A stretch of 49,189 bases of DNA from the NCBI GenBank assembly GCA_902608845.1, contig CACLPR010000007.1, positions 1 to 49,189 of the forward strand. Direction: 5' to 3'. A program made the position numbers and the translations under genes. Below, in pieces: positions 9,609 through 19,106 of the stretch. The stretch's first letter is position 1. The number at the start of each line of letters is the position of its first letter. The notes beneath the pieces are model-generated. The model worked only from the letters and a program-made list of their open reading frames with translations. It searched no databases and was not told the origin of the DNA. The DNA comes from an uncultured Pelagibacteraceae bacterium (GTDB lineage: Bacteria > Pseudomonadota > Alphaproteobacteria > Pelagibacterales > Pelagibacteraceae).

Positions 9609-10410
9609 TTAGGTCTTTAACACCATCTTCATATTGTTGTTTCGATATCATAGAGTGATGCCAAGCATTATTTTCCTCTGCAATTTTTAAGCCCTTACCC
9701 TTTATAGTTTTTGCAACTATTAACTTTGGTTTATTTGATACAATTGACAATGCATTATCTATTTCGTTAATATTGTGTCCATCAATCTCATGAACATCCC
9801 AATTGAAACTTTTCCATTTTTCAGCAATATTTGAATTTTTCATAATTTGTTCGTTTGTTCCAGTTTGTTGAAAACCGTTGTTATCAATAATACATGTCAA
9901 ATTATCAAGGTTAAAATTTACTGCACTCATAGCACTTTCCCATATAGACCCTTCATTACATTCTCCATCTCCAAGTAAAACGTAAACATTATTTTCTTTT
10001 TTCTCTCTCTTGAAAGAGAGAGCAACACCAATACCTAAAGATAGTCCCATACCTAAACTTCCCGTTGAAAATTCTATTCCAATTTCCTTATTAATAACTG
10101 GATGTCCCAGAAGTCTACTTTCATTTTTTTCGAATGTTTGTATCTCCTCTGGCTTAATTAAACCCAGCTCAACTAGGCAAGAATATAATGCTAGACAGGC
10201 ATGACCTTTGCTTAGAATAAATCTATTTCTTTTATCTGATCCACTTTCAACTATTTTTATATATTTTTTATATAAAACACCCATTATATCTGCACAAGAC
10301 AATGCTCCTCCTATGTGAGCACTATCAGAACCAGCAGCTAGCGAGAATTTTAATATATTAATTCTGACTTGTTTTATAAATTCATCAAAATTTTTTCTTT
10401 GTTCAATCAC
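9601..10410 (-). CDS. Transketolase N-terminal subunit (split transketolase, copy 1)
   Basis: GDGECNEGSIWESAMSAVNFNLDNLTCIIDNN ThDP motif; FILSKGHACLALY. Confidence 0.9.
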   Translation of the reverse strand: MIEQRKNFDEFIKQVRINILKFSLAAGSDSAHIGGALSCADIMGVLYKKYIKIVESGSDKRNRFILSKGHACLALYSCLVELGLIKPEEIQTFEKNESRLLGHPVINKEIGIEFSTGSLGMGLSLGIGVALSFKREKKENNVYVLLGDGECNEGSIWESAMSAVNFNLDNLTCIIDNNGFQQTGTNEQIMKNSNIAEKWKSFNWDVHEIDGHNINEIDNALSIVSNKPKLIVAKTIKGKGLKIAEENNAWHHSMISKQQYEDGVKDLNE

Positions 10411-10412
10411 AA

Positions 10413-11150
10413 TTACATTCCTCCATCAATTCTTAACGTTTGACCGTTAATATAGCTTGATTGATCTGAAATCAGAAATAGTACAATTTTAGCTATTTCA
10501 TCAGGTTCAGCAAATCTATTCAATGATATTTTTTTTTTTACCTCATCTAAAATTTTAATATTAGTATTATCATGAAGCATTTTGGTATTTACTAATCCAG
10601 GTGCAATATTATTTACCCTAATATTAAAATTCTTCAATTCCTTTGACAACGAGCACCCAAATGAAATAAGTGCAGCTTTCGAATTTGAATAAGCTATTCT
10701 TCCTTCATCATTTTCAATACCTGAAGTAGAGCAAATATTTATTATATTCCCAGACTTAGCTTTAATCATTTTTTTTGAAATTTCTTGAGTGATTTTTAAA
10801 ACAGAGAAATAATTTATTTGAAATATATCTTTTGCTTTCTTTATCGAGGTCATTAAAAATGGCAGCACAAGAATAGATGCAGAATTATTGATTAAAACAT
10901 CAATCTTGTCATGTTTTATTTTAATATCATTTAGAACACTGTTTAAATCATTATCAACTAAAAAATCGCATTTATATTTGTGTGTTTGTATTTTTTTTTT
11001 TTTTAAAATATTTAATAAATTAGTAAATTCATCATTTTCGTTTCTATATAATAAAATTAACTCACAATTTATTTCAGCCAGTCGTTTACATATGCCAATT
11101 CCTATTCCCCCAGTAGCTCCTGTTAACAAAATTTTTAATTTATTTTCCAT
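10413..11150 (-). CDS. Short-chain dehydrogenase/reductase (FabG/PtmA-like)
   Basis: LLTGATGGIGIGICKRL; NNSA; YSNSKAALISF; NGQTLRIDGGM C-terminus. Confidence 0.88.
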   Translation of the reverse strand: MENKLKILLTGATGGIGIGICKRLAEINCELILLYRNENDEFTNLLNILKKKKIQTHKYKCDFLVDNDLNSVLNDIKIKHDKIDVLINNSASILVLPFLMTSIKKAKDIFQINYFSVLKITQEISKKMIKAKSGNIINICSTSGIENDEGRIAYSNSKAALISFGCSLSKELKNFNIRVNNIAPGLVNTKMLHDNTNIKILDEVKKKISLNRFAEPDEIAKIVLFLISDQSSYINGQTLRIDGGM

Positions 11151-11775
11151 TTTTTATTTTCACAAGTCTTTGAAAGTTATTAACACTATAATTTTTTTTT
11201 ATATTACTTAATATTGTTGTTGATATTCCAATTACACAATTATCGCCAATTGTAATATTATTATTTGTTATTGCAGAAGTACCAAACTTAACTTTATTTC
11301 CAATTTTTGAATTACCATTTATTATAACATTAGGCATAAGTGAGCAATATTTACCTATTTCTACTCCATGTCCAATTTGTGATCCATAACAAATTAATGT
11401 TCCAATGCCTAATTTGATGTCATAACTCAAATTAACATTTTTAAAAATAATTGTACCATGCGAAATTTTAGAGTTTTTAAGATCAACATCAGGGTGAAAA
11501 AGTGAGATTATTTTTATTTTCTTCTTTTTTAAAACTTTAAAAATTTTTTCTTTTTTTTTTGGATCCATAATTGCACAAACTGCATAAAAAGACCCAAACG
11601 GTATATCTGAAATATTTTTATAATTTTTTTCTTTATTTATTAAAGTTGATTTATATGGATCACAAAATCCTAAAAAATCGTAGACTTTTTTTTTTTTATT
11701 AATAACATTAATAAGATCTAGAACTTCAAATCCCAAACCTCCAGCACCAAATATAACGATCTTATATTTTGCCAT
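11140..11775 (-). CDS. NeuD/PglD-family sugar O/N-acyltransferase (hexapeptide repeat)
   Basis: N-terminal KIVIFGAGGLGFEVLDLI then left-handed beta-helix repeats (IGHGVEIGKYCSLMPNVIINGNSKIGNKVKFGTSAITNNNITIGDNCVIG). Confidence 0.85.
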   Translation of the reverse strand: MAKYKIVIFGAGGLGFEVLDLINVINKKKKVYDFLGFCDPYKSTLINKEKNYKNISDIPFGSFYAVCAIMDPKKKEKIFKVLKKKKIKIISLFHPDVDLKNSKISHGTIIFKNVNLSYDIKLGIGTLICYGSQIGHGVEIGKYCSLMPNVIINGNSKIGNKVKFGTSAITNNNITIGDNCVIGISTTILSNIKKNYSVNNFQRLVKIKNGK

Positions 11776-11787
11776 ACTAAAAAATAT

Positions 11788-12846
11788 TTAGACAAAATCT
11801 TCTTTTTGAAAAATCTCTTCAGCTTTTGCGGGTTTAAATATAGATTGTCCTTGTTTTGTCATAAATTTTCTTATGAAACTTTTATCTTCTCCAGCTAAAC
11901 ATAAATCACTATGATTTCTAAAATGTTTAATGCTAAATCCAAAATCAACAATTTCCTTCAAAGATTGTTTAAATATATTTCCTATTTTAATATGAACATA
12001 AGGGCAGACCAAAACATCTCCAATAGGTGTGATATAAAGTCTGTTTACTGTTGTGCAACCTAGTATTCCCTCATGAGTTTTATCAAATGGATTCCATATA
12101 TTTCGAACTAAGTTTTTGTAATCCTTTCTAATTTTCCTCAAATATTCTCTGTCTTTATCATCACAAATAATTTCCTCAGCCTTTTGCCACATGCCTGCTG
12201 GTACAGCAACATTTAGCAAAGTCCTATATTTTTGCTGTTTTGAATAATCTAATAGTTGTTTAAGATGATCAGTATGTGCATTGTAGTGTCCAACTGTGAT
12301 ATTTAAATAAGGATCAATCCCAGCTTTTTGTACATGCTTAAGTCCTTCCATTGCACGTCTCCAAGAGTCTTTTCTACCCCTAATTTCATCGTGAATCTTT
12401 TCGTCCATACTATCAATGCTTACTGAGACTCTGCTAACTTTTGCTTCAGCTAATCTATGAGCCATTTCCTCATCCAAATGATAGCCATTTGTGGTAAGGT
12501 ATAAGTAAAATCTTTCAGGTTTTATTGCTTCAAGAACTTTAAATAATTTTTTTGGTTGGAGTAAAAGCTCCCCTCCTTGAAGGTCAAACTCAAAATATCC
12601 TAACTCATCTGCTTCATCTGCTAATTTTGCAATAGCATCATAATCTAAATATTCTTTGACATGATCACCTTTAGGTGAATTAGTAAAACAATATTTGCAT
12701 CTAAGATTACAAGCATTATTAAAATTTAAATCAATTCCTCTTGTTTTAGTTCCAACTTTTCCATCGTTATATTGAACGTAATCATAAAAATCTTTCAATT
12801 TTTTTACTAATCTGGGTTTATTTAGCAATGAGGAGGCTATAGGCAT
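11788..12846 (-). CDS. Radical SAM protein with SPASM-like C-terminal region
   Basis: NNACNLRCKYCFT CxxxCxxC motif; FDLQGGELLL; C-terminal GCTTVNRLYITPIGDVLVCPYVHIKIGNI. Confidence 0.92.
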   Translation of the reverse strand: MPIASSLLNKPRLVKKLKDFYDYVQYNDGKVGTKTRGIDLNFNNACNLRCKYCFTNSPKGDHVKEYLDYDAIAKLADEADELGYFEFDLQGGELLLQPKKLFKVLEAIKPERFYLYLTTNGYHLDEEMAHRLAEAKVSRVSVSIDSMDEKIHDEIRGRKDSWRRAMEGLKHVQKAGIDPYLNITVGHYNAHTDHLKQLLDYSKQQKYRTLLNVAVPAGMWQKAEEIICDDKDREYLRKIRKDYKNLVRNIWNPFDKTHEGILGCTTVNRLYITPIGDVLVCPYVHIKIGNIFKQSLKEIVDFGFSIKHFRNHSDLCLAGEDKSFIRKFMTKQGQSIFKPAKAEEIFQKEDFV

Positions 12847-12847
12847 A

Positions 12848-13300
12848 TTATGTTACTTTATACTTTAATAAATCGTCTTTCAATAGTATATCAAAGTTAG
12901 CTTGGCAAGTAATTTCATCATCAACATAGGCAATTCCTTCGCACATTCCTATACCTCTTTTCCATGTTAATAACTTTGTTTTCATAACAAAATTTTTATT
13001 TGGAATAACTTTTTTTTTAAATTTTAAATTTTTCGCTCCCAGCAAATATACAATTTTACCTTTATTGTTTGGCAAAGTTAAAATCGTAAGTGCGCTCAGC
13101 TGTACTAACGCCTCAACCTGCAACATGCCAGGCATGTTAGGATCTTCTGGCCAGTGTACTTTGAAGAACCACTCATCTTCATGAAGATATTTTTCTCCAT
13201 CAGCGCTTTTTCCAGGTACTATCTTTGTAGCTTTATCAATAAATAAATATGGGTCTCTATTTTTTTGATATTCCAATATACCATTTTTATCTAATTCCAT
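12848..13300 (-). CDS. FabZ/FabA-like hotdog 3-hydroxyacyl-ACP dehydratase
   Basis: FKVHWPEDPNMPGMLQVEALVQLSA matches the FabZ HFPxxPxxPGVLxxEAxAQ active-site pattern with His and Glu present. Confidence 0.85.
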   Translation of the reverse strand: MELDKNGILEYQKNRDPYLFIDKATKIVPGKSADGEKYLHEDEWFFKVHWPEDPNMPGMLQVEALVQLSALTILTLPNNKGKIVYLLGAKNLKFKKKVIPNKNFVMKTKLLTWKRGIGMCEGIAYVDDEITCQANFDILLKDDLLKYKVT

Positions 13301-13303
13301 TTT

Positions 13304-14500
13304 TCACTCATAATTTATTTTTCTAGATAAAGAATGGTATAAGTCATATCCATCCCAAATTAAACCAATATTAAAAGCAGATCCAAAAGGAACTATTCTA
13401 TCTATACCAATCAAATTTTTATCTATCACAAAATTTAATAATTTATTTTTATCTAAACCAAAATAAGTAAGAGTTTGAAATTTAGGATTAACAATACTCA
13501 CAATTTCATTTAATGTTTTAATATCTTTTTCAAAAAAAAAACCAAACTTACCTCTTAAATCCTCAACATTTTTTGGAAATTTATTTATTTTTAAAATATG
13601 TAAATAATTTTCATATTTTTTATAATTTGATACATAATTTTCGGACAAAAATTTGTTTTGTAAAACAAATTTTTCATAAGCTATAAATTTATCTATTTCA
13701 AATTTTTTTTTAACATATTTGTATAATTCATCCCAAAATTTTTTTTTAATATTAGTCTCTTTTCTTCCGTACCAAAGTATTAAATGTGGAGTTGAGCAAC
13801 CATTTTGATCGAATAAATATGTATCATTAAAAAATTTTTTAATAATAATATTTTTGTTTTTATTAAAATCATCCTTCAGACTTTTTGTATTTATAACTGA
13901 AATAGAATACCTGTCAGAAAAATTTACGTCTATGCATCTTGGATTTGTCTCAATTTTTTTAAAAGTTTCAATTGTATTATCTCCACCCCAAATAATTCTA
14001 CTATTGGCGTATAAAGATAGATAATTAATTATTTCATTATTCCTTTCACATCTAAAAAAAATATTGCCCAGTTTTATAAAACTATAATTTTGATTTAATA
14101 AAATTTTATTTAAAATTTTAAAAAAAATTATTATTTGTGAATATTTTTTTGATGGAATTTTTACTACATTATTATTTCCTGTTATAAGGCCAAATATAAA
14201 TGAATATAAACATGTTATTGGAACATTTGATGGTGTTATATGAAGAACAACACCTCTACCAATTGAATTATTAATGTTTGAATATTTTAATGATAATTGT
14301 TCTATGTTGGATCTTCTACACCAATAAGCAAAAGTAATAAGATCATCATAATCTCTCGTTTCTTTATTTTTAAAAAGTTCTTTAGATAAATTGTCTATAA
14401 AATTTAATATTCTTTTGTCGAATGGTCTTTTTACAGAATTTTTAAGTGTTTTATTGTTATAAATAAAATCAACTTTCTTAAATTTATGTAATTGTATCAC
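13304..14500 (-). CDS. LuxC-like acyl-CoA/acyl-protein reductase
   Basis: GRGVVLHITPSNVPITCLYSFIFGLITGNNNVVKIPSKK; IIWGGDNTIETFKK; FDQNGCSTPHLI with candidate catalytic Cys. Confidence 0.85.
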   Translation of the reverse strand: MIQLHKFKKVDFIYNNKTLKNSVKRPFDKRILNFIDNLSKELFKNKETRDYDDLITFAYWCRRSNIEQLSLKYSNINNSIGRGVVLHITPSNVPITCLYSFIFGLITGNNNVVKIPSKKYSQIIIFFKILNKILLNQNYSFIKLGNIFFRCERNNEIINYLSLYANSRIIWGGDNTIETFKKIETNPRCIDVNFSDRYSISVINTKSLKDDFNKNKNIIIKKFFNDTYLFDQNGCSTPHLILWYGRKETNIKKKFWDELYKYVKKKFEIDKFIAYEKFVLQNKFLSENYVSNYKKYENYLHILKINKFPKNVEDLRGKFGFFFEKDIKTLNEIVSIVNPKFQTLTYFGLDKNKLLNFVIDKNLIGIDRIVPFGSAFNIGLIWDGYDLYHSLSRKINYE

Positions 14501-15536
14501 TACAACCTCTTATTTCTGATCTTTCTATTCTTCCAGTAACTTTAAAATATTTACCTTTTCTTCCGCATGGGCAATCATCTTCACCAATTATCATTCCTAA
14601 GTCCTCAGTCAAAAGGCTATGACCCGGATAACTCTTTGGTAATATCGATAATGATTGAATAAAGCCTAATTTATTCTTGCCTAGTTTTTTGAAATTCATA
14701 TCTCTTATTATTATTTCTGAATAATTTGATACATGAAATCTTTCACCAATCTCACACTCCATGTAAATTGATCCGGTTTGTTCAACCATACCATAATAAT
14801 TATGTAATTTTTTTAATTTAAATTTTTTTTTTATTGAGTCATTAAAAGTTTTGTTTGAAACTTTTCTGTCTGCCAATTTTTTCCATCCACCACCATGAAT
14901 TAATATGGAATTTTCGAAATTAATAGGATTTAAATTTAAAAAAAAATATTTCCAAACCATGTATGTGAAGCCAAAAATTAGAAAATTTGATGATTTATGT
15001 TTTTTTAAAAATTTTTTTAATCCTATGTGATCTATACTTAAATTATCATTTAACAGGTAAAAATAATCCGATCCAAAAATCGAAAAACCTTTTATCGCAG
15101 CGCTACTTGCATTCATAATATTCCTACTATTTATATAGCTTTTTCTCTCAATTATAATCATTGGTAATCTTTTGTTTCCTATGAAATTATTTACGATATT
15201 TATCAAAGATTTAGTTTGACTTAAGGCTGTAAATTTATCTAAAAATATTTTGGATACATTTTGATTGCTAGTTCCTGAGGAATTTAATTTTCTGTGAATT
15301 CTTTCTTCATTGACACTCTTTAAATCTAAATTTTTGAAAATTGATGTGGGCATAAAATTAAAGTCTTCAATTTTGCTTATACTACTATGTATGGTTTTTT
15401 TGACGATATTTTTATATTCCTCACAATTTTTTGTATGATATTTTTCTAAATTACTTATATTTTTAAAAAAGAATTTCTCTTTTTTTTTCTTTGTGAGACC
15501 AAATGGATTTGAGTCATGAATTAAATCTTTATACAT
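14484..15536 (-). CDS. LuxE-like acyl-protein synthetase
   Basis: KLNSSGTSNQNVSKI; LHNYYGMVEQTGSIYMECE; DDCPCGRKGKYFKVTGRIERSEIRGC; adjacent to LuxC-like gene. Confidence 0.85.
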   Translation of the reverse strand: MYKDLIHDSNPFGLTKKKKEKFFFKNISNLEKYHTKNCEEYKNIVKKTIHSSISKIEDFNFMPTSIFKNLDLKSVNEERIHRKLNSSGTSNQNVSKIFLDKFTALSQTKSLINIVNNFIGNKRLPMIIIERKSYINSRNIMNASSAAIKGFSIFGSDYFYLLNDNLSIDHIGLKKFLKKHKSSNFLIFGFTYMVWKYFFLNLNPINFENSILIHGGGWKKLADRKVSNKTFNDSIKKKFKLKKLHNYYGMVEQTGSIYMECEIGERFHVSNYSEIIIRDMNFKKLGKNKLGFIQSLSILPKSYPGHSLLTEDLGMIIGEDDCPCGRKGKYFKVTGRIERSEIRGCSDTIT

Positions 15537-16920
15537 TTTTTTCAGAATAGTTTTTCTTACCCGATGGAAGTAATGGAATATCTTTTACACATTTTAATTT
15601 TATATATCTTAAATTAAGTTTTTTGAATTTTTTCAAAATTGATAATATTTTTTTATTATTTTTTTCATTTTCATAAATTATATTTAATAATTCACCTTTG
15701 CCTATACAAGCACATTTAATTTTATTTTTCTCTATTATTCCTTCTAAATAGTCTAAATCAACTCTATGGCCATCTATTTTTAAAAATCTCCCCTTTCTGC
15801 CAGAAATTATAATATTATTTGAATTGTCTTTGTAGGCTAGGTCGCCCGTAAATAATAATTTTATCTTATCTAAACTTTTAAAACCTGTGTAATCCTCGAT
15901 ATATCCACAATAAACATTTTTTCCTTTGTAAACTAATTCTCCTTTTATCATTTTTTTTTTTATAATTTTTTTATTTTTTGAGAAAATATAAAATTCACCT
16001 TTTCCAATTGGTTTTCCAATTGAGTATAATTTTTTTTTTGTAAATTTCCAATTTTGAATAGACATTCTTGATGTCGCTTCAGTAGATCCATACATGGGAA
16101 TTAGCTTAATATTTTTCTTTGACAATTCATCAATTAAATAATTAAAAGTATCTTTGTTCAGTTTACCTCCAGCCTGAGTAAGATATTTAATACTATTCAA
16201 GTTTAAATTTTGTACTTTTAATTTTTTTATAATTTCGTAATGCACAGGTACTCCACCAAAAGTTTTAGCTGAAGTTTTTTCTAATAATTTCCAAAATTTT
16301 TTTTCTATGATTGAAAATGGACTCATAACTAATGATGAACCAGAATATAGATGAGTATTAATTATAGACATCCCGTAAGTATAACTTGGTATTAATGTAG
16401 TAATACACCTGTCTTCTTCCGAAATTTTTAAAGCTTTTATAATATCAATTGTGTTATTAAATATATTTTGCTTTGATAATTTAACAAATTTGGGTGAACC
16501 TAATGATCCGGAAGTTGAGAGCAAAATAGATAAATCATTATTTATGATATAATTAATCTCATTTTTATTTACATAAAAATAATAAGTTCCGATATTTTTT
16601 TCTATTTTATAATTGCTAAAAAAAATTTCTTTTCTTTCTGTAAATATGTATCTAGGTTTAAATCTTTTAACATAATCTTCTAAGTTTTGACTCAATTTTT
16701 CGACAAGAATTACTACATTATCAGATTTTAACGATGCTAAATAAACTTTTATGAAATCAATGGAATTGACACTTTCAATAAGTACCGCTTCCTTTTTTTT
16801 GCTATCGAAATTTATTTTTTTAGTTTCATTTAATAAATCTAAATATCTAATTTTTTTTAAATTGTGATCTATTAACGCAATATTATTTTTGTATTTATTT
16901 AGATTTGAAAAAATATTCAT
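15529..16920 (-). CDS. AMP-binding acyl/aryl-CoA (or ACP) ligase
   Basis: ILLSTSGSLGSPKFVKLSKQNI P-loop-like motif, LIPMYGSTEATSRMS, LLFTGDLAYKD, GRKGRFLKIDGHRVDL motifs of ANL enzymes. Confidence 0.88.
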   Translation of the reverse strand: MNIFSNLNKYKNNIALIDHNLKKIRYLDLLNETKKINFDSKKKEAVLIESVNSIDFIKVYLASLKSDNVVILVEKLSQNLEDYVKRFKPRYIFTERKEIFFSNYKIEKNIGTYYFYVNKNEINYIINNDLSILLSTSGSLGSPKFVKLSKQNIFNNTIDIIKALKISEEDRCITTLIPSYTYGMSIINTHLYSGSSLVMSPFSIIEKKFWKLLEKTSAKTFGGVPVHYEIIKKLKVQNLNLNSIKYLTQAGGKLNKDTFNYLIDELSKKNIKLIPMYGSTEATSRMSIQNWKFTKKKLYSIGKPIGKGEFYIFSKNKKIIKKKMIKGELVYKGKNVYCGYIEDYTGFKSLDKIKLLFTGDLAYKDNSNNIIISGRKGRFLKIDGHRVDLDYLEGIIEKNKIKCACIGKGELLNIIYENEKNNKKILSILKKFKKLNLRYIKLKCVKDIPLLPSGKKNYSEKNV

Positions 16921-17904
16921 TTAAAGAATATATTTATCAGTATCATATTTAATTAAATTTTCTTTATTTTTAAACCAATCAATAGTTTTTTTTAATCCTT
17001 CATTCAATGAGATTTTTTTTGTTTTAATAATCCTATCTAACTTTTTTGAACTACCCTGAAGATTGTTAACTTCTGAATTTTTTGGTCTAATTCTAGACTT
17101 GTCTACTTTTATCTTTATATCTTTTTTTAACAATCTAGATATTTGATATATTAAATCCCTTATAGATATAGATTTGCCAGAAGAAATATTTACCTCTTCT
17201 CCTTTAAGTTTTGAAGAAACCAAAATTTTTTCAAAAGTTTCAGCAACATTTTCAACATAATTGAAATCTCTTTTAGGAGTAAGTGATCCAATTTTTAAAC
17301 TATTTTTATTTAAAATTTGTGTAATAATTGTAGGTATTATTGCTCTATTTGATTGTCTAGGTCCATAGGTATTAAATGGCCTTACTATGGTAGCATTTAA
17401 ATCAAAACTTTTGCAATATGATTCGGTTAATTTATCTGCAGCAATTTTAGTTGCAGCATATGGCGATTGACTTTGAAGTACATGATTTTCATCTATAGGA
17501 ATTTTTTTTGCTGACCCATAAACTTCAGATGTTGAAGTAACTAAAAGTCTTTTAATTTTTTTTTTCAAACTTGCTTCCAACACATTGTAAGTTCCTAATA
17601 TATTTGTTTCTATATATGATTTTGGAGAATTGTATGAATAAGGTATACCAATTAAAGCTGCTAGATGAATTACATAATCAATATTTTTAAATGCTGCCAT
17701 TACATTTTTTTCATCTCTTACATCACCAAAGTGTATATTAATTTTTTTTAACTCATCCTTATCTAATGAGCTTAACCAACCGATATTATTGAAAGAATTG
17801 TAGTAGACAAATGCTCTTACTTTATATTTTTTTTTTAAAAAACGTTGAACTATATGGCTCCCAATAAAACCTTCAGATCCTGTAATTAATACATTCTTAG
17901 ACAT
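16921..17904 (-). CDS. NAD-dependent 4,6-dehydratase, LegB-like
   Basis: VLITGSEGFIGSHIVQRFLKKKYKVRAFVYYNSFNNIGWL resembles LegB family; YAATK motif. Confidence 0.8.
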   Translation of the reverse strand: MSKNVLITGSEGFIGSHIVQRFLKKKYKVRAFVYYNSFNNIGWLSSLDKDELKKINIHFGDVRDEKNVMAAFKNIDYVIHLAALIGIPYSYNSPKSYIETNILGTYNVLEASLKKKIKRLLVTSTSEVYGSAKKIPIDENHVLQSQSPYAATKIAADKLTESYCKSFDLNATIVRPFNTYGPRQSNRAIIPTIITQILNKNSLKIGSLTPKRDFNYVENVAETFEKILVSSKLKGEEVNISSGKSISIRDLIYQISRLLKKDIKIKVDKSRIRPKNSEVNNLQGSSKKLDRIIKTKKISLNEGLKKTIDWFKNKENLIKYDTDKYIL

Positions 17905-17971
17905 TATTTATTTCAAAATTAATTTTATTTGTATAACATCAAATTTCTTAAAAAGTTATTATAAAAATAAA

Positions 17972-19099
17972 ATGTTTTATACTTTAGAACCACATTTAGG
18001 TGCAATTGAGAAGAAATTAGCAAATGAAACTTTAAATAAAAATATTATTTCAACTTTTGGCAATAACGTTGAAAAATTTGAAAAAAGCTTTTCAAAATTC
18101 ACGAAATTTAATTACACCACGGCAATGAATTCTGGAACATCATCTTTACACTTGGGTCTTAAGGTAAATAATGTTTGTAATAACGATTTAGTAATTATAC
18201 CTTCTTATACATTCGCAGCAACGGCTAATGCTATAATTTATTGTGGTGCTAAACCGTGGTTCCATGATATTAACTCTGAAAATATGATGCTTGATTTAGA
18301 TCAAGTAGCTTCATCTCTTGAAAAAAAAACTTACAAAAAAGGAAACTTTTATTATCATTATAAAACAAAACAAAAAATTACTTGCATTGTTCCAGTTATG
18401 ACATTTGGATATTCACTAAATATTTCAAAATTGTTAGCTATAAAAAAAAAATATAACATTAATATTTTAATAGATTCAGCTGCAGGTCATTTTGCAAGTT
18501 ATGATAAAAAAAAACTTGGCTTTTACAACTTTGACTGTTGTTATTCATTTAATGGAAATAAAAATATTTCCACCTCAAGTGGAGGAGCTTTCTGCACAAA
18601 CAACTTTAAGAGAAACCTGATTGTAAAAAAATTAAGTAAAGTTGGAAGAGTTTCTAAGTATAATTATCAGTTGGTAGGTTATAATTACAAAATGAATAAT
18701 TTGCAAGCATCTTTAGGCAATGGACAATTAAAAAACGTAAAAAAATTTTTAAGAAAAAAAAAAGAGATTTTTTCTTTCTACTCTAAAAGTTTCGAAAATT
18801 TTATTTATATAAAGAAAATTATTCTTGAAGATTTTAATAATATTGAAGGATGGTTATTTGCAGTAAAACTAAACCCAAAAAAATTGAATAAAATTATAAA
18901 TTTTTTGAAAACAAAAAAAATATTTTTGTCAAAATTTTGGTATCCGCTACATAAGCAGCCACCTTATAAAAATTTTTTGAGAGAAAATTTAAACTCTACT
19001 ATAAAAGAAAGTGGTAAAATATTGTGTTTGCCATCATCTACATTCTTACAAAAAAAAGATTTAAGATATATAGTTGATAAAGTAAAAGATTTTTTCTAA
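17972..19099 (+). CDS. DegT/DnrJ/EryC1 aminotransferase, LegC-like
   Basis: AMNSGTSSLHLGLKVN; SYTFAATANAIIYCGAKP; SFNGNKNISTSSGGAF PLP-lysine region; divergent from LegB-like gene. Confidence 0.85.
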   Translation: MFYTLEPHLGAIEKKLANETLNKNIISTFGNNVEKFEKSFSKFTKFNYTTAMNSGTSSLHLGLKVNNVCNNDLVIIPSYTFAATANAIIYCGAKPWFHDINSENMMLDLDQVASSLEKKTYKKGNFYYHYKTKQKITCIVPVMTFGYSLNISKLLAIKKKYNINILIDSAAGHFASYDKKKLGFYNFDCCYSFNGNKNISTSSGGAFCTNNFKRNLIVKKLSKVGRVSKYNYQLVGYNYKMNNLQASLGNGQLKNVKKFLRKKKEIFSFYSKSFENFIYIKKIILEDFNNIEGWLFAVKLNPKKLNKIINFLKTKKIFLSKFWYPLHKQPPYKNFLRENLNSTIKESGKILCLPSSTFLQKKDLRYIVDKVKDFF

Positions 19100-19106
19100 A
19101 AATTAT

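Noticed and set aside
8058-10204. Plus-strand ORFs 8058..8261, 8740..9048, 10010..10204
   Set aside because: Antisense to NeuA-like and transketolase genes with clear motifs; not credible genes.
13304-15536. Bioluminescence (lux) operon
   Set aside because: LuxC- and LuxE-like genes are present, but no LuxA/LuxB luciferase or LuxD is seen; the context is polysaccharide biosynthesis.
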